A DNA stretch of 64,000 bases, taken from assembly GCA_021521415.1 (NCBI GenBank), contig JAIQDT010000059.1:2170001-2234000 (forward strand). The letters are read 5' to 3'. How positions within the stretch are numbered: the first letter of the stretch is position 1; every line of letters starts with the position of its first letter. The notes under the pieces are model-generated. The model made no database searches. It saw only the letters and a list, made by a program, of their open reading frames with translations, and was not told the DNA's origin. Made by a program: the position numbers and the translations under genes. The stretch is from Bidens hawaiensis (lineage: Eukaryota; Streptophyta; Magnoliopsida; Asterales; Asteraceae). Shown here piece by piece: positions 57,590-64,000 of the stretch.

Positions 57590-59547
57590 TGTAAGACCCC
57601 GAATCCTGGGAATCCTATAGTTGGTGATCATTCCATAAACTTACAAAATTCTTAAACTCAAAACAGGTCATTCCATTTCAAAAATCAGTTCAGAGTATGA
57701 ATCAGCGGAAAAATCGTAATTATCAAAAGAGGTTCCTAAAACCCGAGAGTTATGCCCAAAACCAAATTACAATGTATTTAGTAATAATAAAAAGAAAAAC
57801 AATGTTCATTGATAAAAATTTTCGACTAAATATGCCCTTCACCGTCCAAGTAGCCTCGTACACGTCCAAACGGTAAAGCATCCTCCTCCTAACCTGAAAC
57901 TCACAGTAACATGTACACAAAGTCAGCTTGAGCTGAGTGAGTTCAAGTTTTAATAATTAACATCTATAATAATAATCATTCCAAGAGTTTTAAAAAGAAA
58001 CGTGATACGAACAGTTAGGCCATCATCAATAACAAGTAGTCATACTCGTATATATGTACATCTATATAATTATATCCCTATAAGTATCATCCAAGTAATA
58101 ACATCAAGGTCGAGCACACGTACAACCCAAACACGTAACATCTCATCCAACGTATGCAAACACAAAGTAGGCATACGTAAACATCCTTAGTCGATAACGA
58201 CTAATAAACATCGCCAATTATTGGCCATACAATAATACATGTATAAACATACATACAAACATACAATAATATCCTCCCAAGGCCTACCCTATACAAGTAA
58301 GCCCATACAAAATAATTTAAACGATTCATCAAGCAAAATCACTTAGGTGTGCATGCTAGCCCAAACTTAAAAAGAGTAAAAAGGGGAATCATGAACTCAC
58401 CTGACACAAGGCACGACTTGACCATGAGCTAGAGAACCCCTAAGTATCCTCAAAACTCAAACGCCTGTCATACAATCATTACTAATGACATCGAAAGGAC
58501 TCGTTTATCCTACGAGACGTTCTAACATGGTTCGAGTTACCTAAAGTCTCGACCTCATCAAATTTAATCATAACAGCCCCCGAGGCCTTACATTCACCAA
58601 TACGACCCTTAGATACTCCCGGGAATAAAGAATTCCCAAATTACCCCCGGAAGCACTAAGTGACACCAGCACGCCCGTTTAAGAGTTGTTTAGGCAATTA
58701 ACATCCAACTCAGCCCCGTGTGGACCCAGTATGATAAATTCACAGCCAACAAATCCACACGACACTACACGAGTCAAATGGGTCGGTAACTCGCAAGTAC
58801 AACGCACCAACTATTCAATAAACGCAAATGCGCGTTGTACCGACCCATTTGAGTAACCAACAACCAATTCAGCCCCAATACTTATAAAAACCATTTTCCA
58901 ACAGATCGTATATTAAACCGAAGCTATCCAAACTGAATTGGTCATCACTTACTTCATCCCTCGCGTTAAACGCAACAAATCACTATTTTAGCCAACCGAA
59001 AACTAGTTTTCAATCTACAACTAGTTGACCAATCAAACGAACACCAATGGACATGATTTTAAAGTATGTTATACTAGACATACCTAAGAAGATTTTGGTG
59101 CAAAAACCTCAACCAAAACAGTCCCGGAATTGCTCAATTGGACAGCCACCCGGTTAGCTTAAAACAAGCCGTTTATCGATCAATACGCGAGATATAACGA
59201 CCAATTAAGGTGTAAAAGACTTGAGGGAACATGGAATTAACCTTCAATTGAAGTTTGGCACTTGGGATTTGCTGCAAAAAAAGAAAAAGAGGGGGTGGGG
59301 GCTGTTGCTCTTCCGCGATCGGACAAGGAAAAGAAAGGGGGGGTTAGGGCTTTAGCTTTATGTTATAATATAAAATGTTACACCCTAGCCCCTCCAAATC
59401 GAAGGATATGGCAACTTGAAAGAAAAGTTAAATGATTTAACATACCGGGATGACGAGAAGGTTTCTGAGGAATGTCGGATAAATCCCGAGAAATGTACAT
59501 ACTCTACAAGCTTTAAACCATGGAACTGAAAATTAACGGGTGTTACA
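57590..59547 (-). mobile_element. Second solo LTR (Gypsy type) in the Athila element
   Basis: On the minus strand it starts TGTAACACCCG and ends GGGGTCTTACA, 1958 bases, with 5-bp duplications GTTTT (57585-57589 and 59548-59552). TGTAACACCC is a common start of Tekay-like LTRs. No internal coding region. It is related to the solo LTR at 53043 in its termini and in the AGTCAGCTTGAGCTGAGTGA block. Confidence 0.85.
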
Positions 59548-59552
59548 GTTTT

Positions 59553-60631
59553 GTTTGTTTAGCTAAGCCTGTGTAAGAATTGGGATGAAAGGTCGGGCCA
59601 TACTCAAGCCTTTTGTTAGATTTGATCACCAAAAGAAATTTTTAAAATATGAATAGACTACTGAATGATGCTTGGATAGGTTTAACGTTAGAGTATCCTA
59701 GATGGCTTGTGATATAAACATAACGAAAATACTTCTAGTTTAAGTGGTTAACGCTTCATAGGTGTATGGTTTTATAACCTTAAATCCTGTATTGATGGGA
59801 TGCTCTAGGGTTCGGATACCATGGTTCTTTATGCGGTATATCATCTTGGTATTCATATTTCCTAAGTGGACTTATGAATATTAAAAGAGCTCAAAGAGCA
59901 AACCCGCAGTTTATCTGCCACTTATAAGTCATTAAACATGATCATTACGTGCTTTTAAAGTACAATTACACTACTGACTTGATCATCCACGCTGTTAGTC
60001 ATGTGGGGTCCCCGTGCTCGCATCTCATTACCGTTAAGAAACGAACCACACGGGACACGTCACATGTAAGCCCTACAGATGAATTCGTGCATACTCACCC
60101 ATGGAGATGGACTTTGGGGTGTTGCTTGATAACGGGGGTATACCATGTAGTGGGGGCTATTTGCTAGTTAGTAACCTAATTGTACCTTAATCGTATCTAA
60201 TGGCCATTCTGGTAGACTTTGACGCTTAAGTTTAGGTTTTGGTTCGATAAAATATCCAGGATTGTTTTAGCTATTGCATATGGGCTTAAAATGATACACA
60301 TGGTTGTGCATAATTTTGATCATCTGACCCTAAGGTTTAAGTCAAGTTGAGGTGGTCTGGCTCGGTAAAACCATTATGAAGCATGGTAAGGCGGCTTCAG
60401 GGCTTGATTTGTGGGTTCCACATAATCATATAAACTAATGAAATTGTCACGCCTTATTTGTCCCGGTAAGTATTAAGGCATGGGTTTAAGTGGATAGCAA
60501 TATCGGCAATCGCAGTTTTTGTGTTATTTGTTGATATTTAATGTAATTTAATTATTTAGAAAAAAAATAGTTTCCGGTTCTAATTTCATTGTACATCTTT
60601 TTCGGGTCGAAAAAGGACAAGTGTGGGAATG
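59553..60631 (+). other. Athila 3' non-coding region and polypurine tract
   Basis: No gene recognised. The last bases before the LTR, AAAAAGGACAAGTGTGGGAA (about 60611-60630), are purine-rich and sit where the plus-strand primer is expected. Confidence 0.6.
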
Positions 60632-61850
60632 TGATTCATGGGTGAAATATCGTGTACTAAATGAGTCATATCACATGTTTTATGAATTTATATGCCGGAA
60701 ACACGATTACTTTGTGTGCGTTTACGATTACAGGTGTGCGGAGCTTAAAGGAGCTAAATGGGAGCATATGAGATGGAAAGTAAAGGAGGATTTTATTTTA
60801 TGGAGTGATAGAGCAAGTGAAGATGAAGACGTGGCCGAAAACGGGGCATAAATCGGAGTTCAAACGAAGAAGTTACAGGCGAAACAGTTTGGTGGGTGAC
60901 AGGACACCGTAGCCAACGGTGCCCCACCGTAGCTTACGGTGAGGGCTGCTACCGTAAGGCAGAGGGTGTTCACCGTAAGCTATGGTCCCCACCGTAGCCT
61001 ACGGTGGGTAGACCGTAGCCTACGGTCGGCTTGATGGAAAAAGTCTTTTTTTAGGTTTTTGGAACTATTTAAGGCCGGTTCATACCTAGGCCGCCTATCT
61101 TCGATATCACATCATACTTGGACTTTTTTGGAGGCTTATTCCACCATTCTAACACATTTTAATCACCCGAATCATCCATGGCATCATCCACTCAAGAATC
61201 AAAGAAGCTATTCAAGACGACTATGCTAGGCTAAACCACTCGTGACCATCTCCGGGTGTAGGGTTGAGTTGTTCATTGGATTGTTGGTACTCTAAACCTT
61301 ATTTTTAGATTTTGTTTGTGTGCTTGAACATACTCTTGGGTAATCAATGATATTTGCAGTTTATTAGTTATTGATTTTAGTCATCAACAATTAGGATTGA
61401 GTTCTTAGTGTCATTGACCTAGTGTCCTTAACCATAATACTGAGTGATTCATCATTGCCTAAGATTAATAATCAAGTAGATTATTGGTTAGCCGTGTCAA
61501 TCAATTGGATTAAGTTCTAACGATCAACATAGCCACACATCTAGTCTATTGGTTTAACTGATTCAAACAAATATTATAATCCAATATGTTTATCTATCCA
61601 ATTTACTTCAAAACCTGAAACCTGGAGATTGGTTACCATTTTCATAATTGTTTACAAATAAATTAATCATATTTTCGTTTAACAAATCTCTTAAAGCGGT
61701 TGACATCGTTTGTCCTCTTAGTATAATTAGTTGTAAGGATTGAACTTGATTAGCACTTTCCACTAATTCCTTGTGGATTCGACATCTTACTTGCCCTAGC
61801 TAGTAAAAGTAATTTATAAATATTTTTTATTGATCTTTCGACATCGATCA
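60632..61850 (+). repeat. 3' LTR of the Athila element
   Basis: It starts TGATTCATGGGTGAAATATC and ends ACATCGATCA, 1219 bases, closely similar to the 5' LTR. The palindrome cluster is at about 60905-61027. A 76-codon frame (60621-60851) crosses the LTR start; its 5' LTR counterpart has a stop (AAATGA), so it is not treated as a gene. Confidence 0.92.
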
Positions 61851-61855
61851 CACAA

Positions 61856-61930
61856 ATAAGCTAAAAAAACATATTCAAATTAGCTTATTCAAATTAGCTT
61901 GTATAAGCTAATAAGCATAATAAGATTCAC
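61856..61930 (-). mobile_element. PIF/Harbinger relic, right part
   Basis: AATAAGCTAAAAAAAC and repeated AAATTAGCTTATTC words continue the relic interrupted at 43594; the same sequence follows the shared block in the MITE at 36060. The terminal inverted repeat is not preserved. Confidence 0.6.
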
Positions 61931-62982
61931 AACAACAAATCTCTTATTTATACTTATTAAATAAATAATAGATAATAGATAATTTGTTATGGAAAATTAT
62001 GTGTCTATTGTTTGTAAACTTGTTTATAAAACTATTGATTTTTATAAACATAACTATAAAACTAAGGTTTTGAGTTTTGAAAACCGGTCAATTCAATCGT
62101 TGATCAAGTGAAAGTGACTGATAATAAAAGATTGTTACCGAGGTTAGAATGCAGGTTCAGTTTGTGTCAATAAAAAATGAGGGTTCTTTAGAGAGATTAA
62201 AGGCTATGTCAAATCAGCATCTCTATTAGTTGTCTTTATGTGAAGAAGGATGCATAAAACTGAGGTTTTTAACATAGAGAAGTCGATACATCTTAATATG
62301 TGGGTAAATGAAAGTGTAATGGGGGTTCTTGGCATTGTATACTAGAAAAAAAAATTCTTATAAGGTTGTTAAGCTGTGACAAAATTTCATGCTTAACCTT
62401 ACGTTTATTTTAAAATATCTTTCATTAAAAATATTAACTTTCTCACATAAACGGAAGTTCTTCATGTAAGTCTTTTCGTTGATCTCGTGACCATCCTTCA
62501 CTTGGCCTTATAATGTGCCTTTAAAACGTTAACTTATGCTAAGATTATATTTGGATGAATATATTTAAAAAAAAACTTTCATTACGGTCGACAAAGAATG
62601 TGGCACAACAAAAAGTTGGTTGATCTTTAACAATGTTTGAAGTTTTTCTTTTCTTTTTTATTTGGAACAACAAAGACCCAGACATTACATCAACATAACA
62701 AATGGACAATAAAAACATACACAATGTCTTAAAAACTTAATACCAAAGCCATAACATACAAAATGATCTAAAATCCGTATAAAAGTGATTAATTCAAAAA
62801 AAAAAACCAAACCAAAGAAAGTTAATATTCTTTTAATCCTCTTTTATGTTTTATTTTCTCGTTTTGTTTGTATATTGCATACTCAATTTCTAGTCGGTAT
62901 TTAATACAAAAAACTGAAAATATGAATACCCATCTTACTTAATACCGAAATCAATAAATCTTGGTATTCATATGAACACTAA
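61931..62982. other. AT-rich intergenic DNA
   Basis: I see no gene, RNA or complete transposon in this stretch. Confidence 0.6.
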
Positions 62983-63872
62983 CTGAATATGGTAAATCAG
63001 TACGGGTAGTCAAGTACATGTATCAGACGTGAAAAATAAAAAAAGCATTCCTAATTCATCCTAGTCCAAATCAAGGTGATGAAAGATTTGTGGTAAAAAA
63101 ATAATTAAAAAAAATCATAACTTAAAATATAAAATAAATGAAAAATATACAAAAATTAAAAATATTTCCCCCCGTCTTCCTCGATTAAAATATAAAAAAG
63201 ATACAACTTTGAGGAAAAAATATTAGACACAATTACAAACTTACTCCATGACGCTTCTCCAAAATAACAAGATTGGGTACTAATGTTTAAAAGTTGCAAG
63301 TTTGGGTACTAAAGTTTTAATTTGTAACAATGTTAGGTACTAATTTTAACTTTCGTTAACATTTTAATGGAATTTACATCAACTTGTCACCGTAACGCTC
63401 GGGTTTATCAATGCACATGCCTCAACGCTGAATATGGTAAATCGGTACGGGTAGTCAGGTACATGTACCAGACGCGAAAAATAAAAAAGCATTCCTAATT
63501 CATCCTAGTCCAAATCAAGGTGATGAAAGATTTGTGGTGAAAAAATAATTAAAAAAAATCATAACTTAAAATATAAAATAAATGAAAAATATACAAAAAC
63601 TAAAAATATTTCCCCCGTCTTTCTCGATTAAAAAATAAAAAAGATACAACTTTAAGGAAAAAATATTAGACACAATTACAAACTTACTCCATGACGCTTC
63701 TCCAAAATAACAAGATTGGGTACTAATGTTTAAAAGTTGCAAGTTTGGGTACTAAAGTTTTAATTTGTAACAATGTTAGGTACTAATTTTAACTTTCGTT
63801 AACATTTTAATGGAATTTACATCAACTTGTCACCGTAACGCTCGGGTTTATCAATGCACATGCCTCAACGCT
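62983..63872. repeat. 445-bp tandem duplication
   Basis: Two copies (62983-63427 and 63428-63872) are almost identical, differing by a few substitutions and one-base length changes. Each runs from CTGAATATGGTAAATC to GCACATGCCTCAACG and contains the phrases GGGTACTAATGTTTAAAAG and GGGTACTAAAGTTTTAATT. High identity suggests a recent event. No coding sequence. Confidence 0.92.
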
Positions 63873-64000
63873 CAGATTTTAACAACGCTTTGTTTTTTTT
63901 TCCAACCGAATAAACATCGTTTTAAATATTTTAATTTTTATATGTTAATTTTTTTATATGTTAATTCAACAAATTTATATTTGTTGGTTTTATTAAGGTA

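Larger units (their letters stand above)
43599..61850 (+). mobile_element. Athila-type Gypsy LTR retrotransposon with nested insertions
   Basis: The two LTRs (TGAT...ATCA) are similar, the target duplication is CACAA, and the primer site matches the 3' end of plant tRNA-Asp (TGGCGCCGTTGCCGGG). Gag, protease, reverse transcriptase, RNase H and integrase follow in Gypsy order, then a long extra ORF. Removing the hAT (52585-55808) and the solo LTR (57590-59547), with their duplicated target sites, leaves an element of about 13 kb. The tRNA-Asp primer site, the gag style and the extra 3' ORF fit the Athila lineage. Stops and frameshifts in gag and RT make it non-autonomous. Confidence 0.9.

Overview
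The window is plant nuclear DNA: AT-rich, with canonical GT-AG introns, many transposable elements and a large insertion of plant mitochondrial DNA. The style of the retroelement ORFs and of the Athila element suggests an asterid, most likely Asteraceae. That family call is an inference from remembered sequence style and was not tested by a search.

Layout. (1) 1-6470: a decayed LTR retrotransposon with a 4.8 kb broken reading frame (conserved N-terminal part, acidic, proline-rich and coiled-coil parts), a polypurine tract and a 3' LTR full of CGAGCA motifs. (2) About 6470-20980: a nuclear mitochondrial insertion (NUMT) of about 14.5 kb. It carries trnG, trnQ, trnC, trnN, trnY and nad2 exons 3 and 4 with group II intron sequence. 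The order trnC-trnN-trnY-nad2 is the usual angiosperm mitochondrial order. The left edge holds a Copia integrase fragment; the right edge is a long (TA)n tract with a duplicated end. (3) 21000-36350: intergenic DNA packed with non-autonomous DNA transposons: Helitrons, Mutator-like and Tourist-like MITEs, a foldback element, and a PIF/Harbinger derivative that carries only the Myb/NAM-associated ORF1 gene. (4) 36867-42028, minus strand: the one gene in the window that looks intact, a ten-exon nuclear gene encoding a 523-residue plant protein of unknown function. (5) 42573-61930: a nest of insertions. A PIF/Harbinger relic was split by an Athila-type Gypsy element (43599-61850, 5-bp target duplication). 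That element was hit by a non-autonomous hAT (52585-55808, 8-bp duplication), which was itself hit by an element that left a solo LTR (53043-55280). A second solo LTR lies at 57590-59547. (6) 61856-64000: AT-rich DNA with a nearly perfect 445-bp tandem duplication.

How the parts relate. Only the ten-exon gene is a plausible working host gene. Its introns hold repeats and a MITE remnant lies just upstream. The mitochondrial tRNA and nad2 sequences are transferred copies with mutations and have no nuclear expression context. The transposons give a relative insertion history: Harbinger, then Athila, then hAT, then the Gypsy element that left the solo LTR. I found no CRISPR array, bacterial operon or clearly new enzymatic system. 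The most unusual signals are short palindromes repeated at set places inside transposons: ACCGTAGNNTACGGT in the Athila element and CCATCACNNGTGATGG at the ends of the Harbinger derivative.
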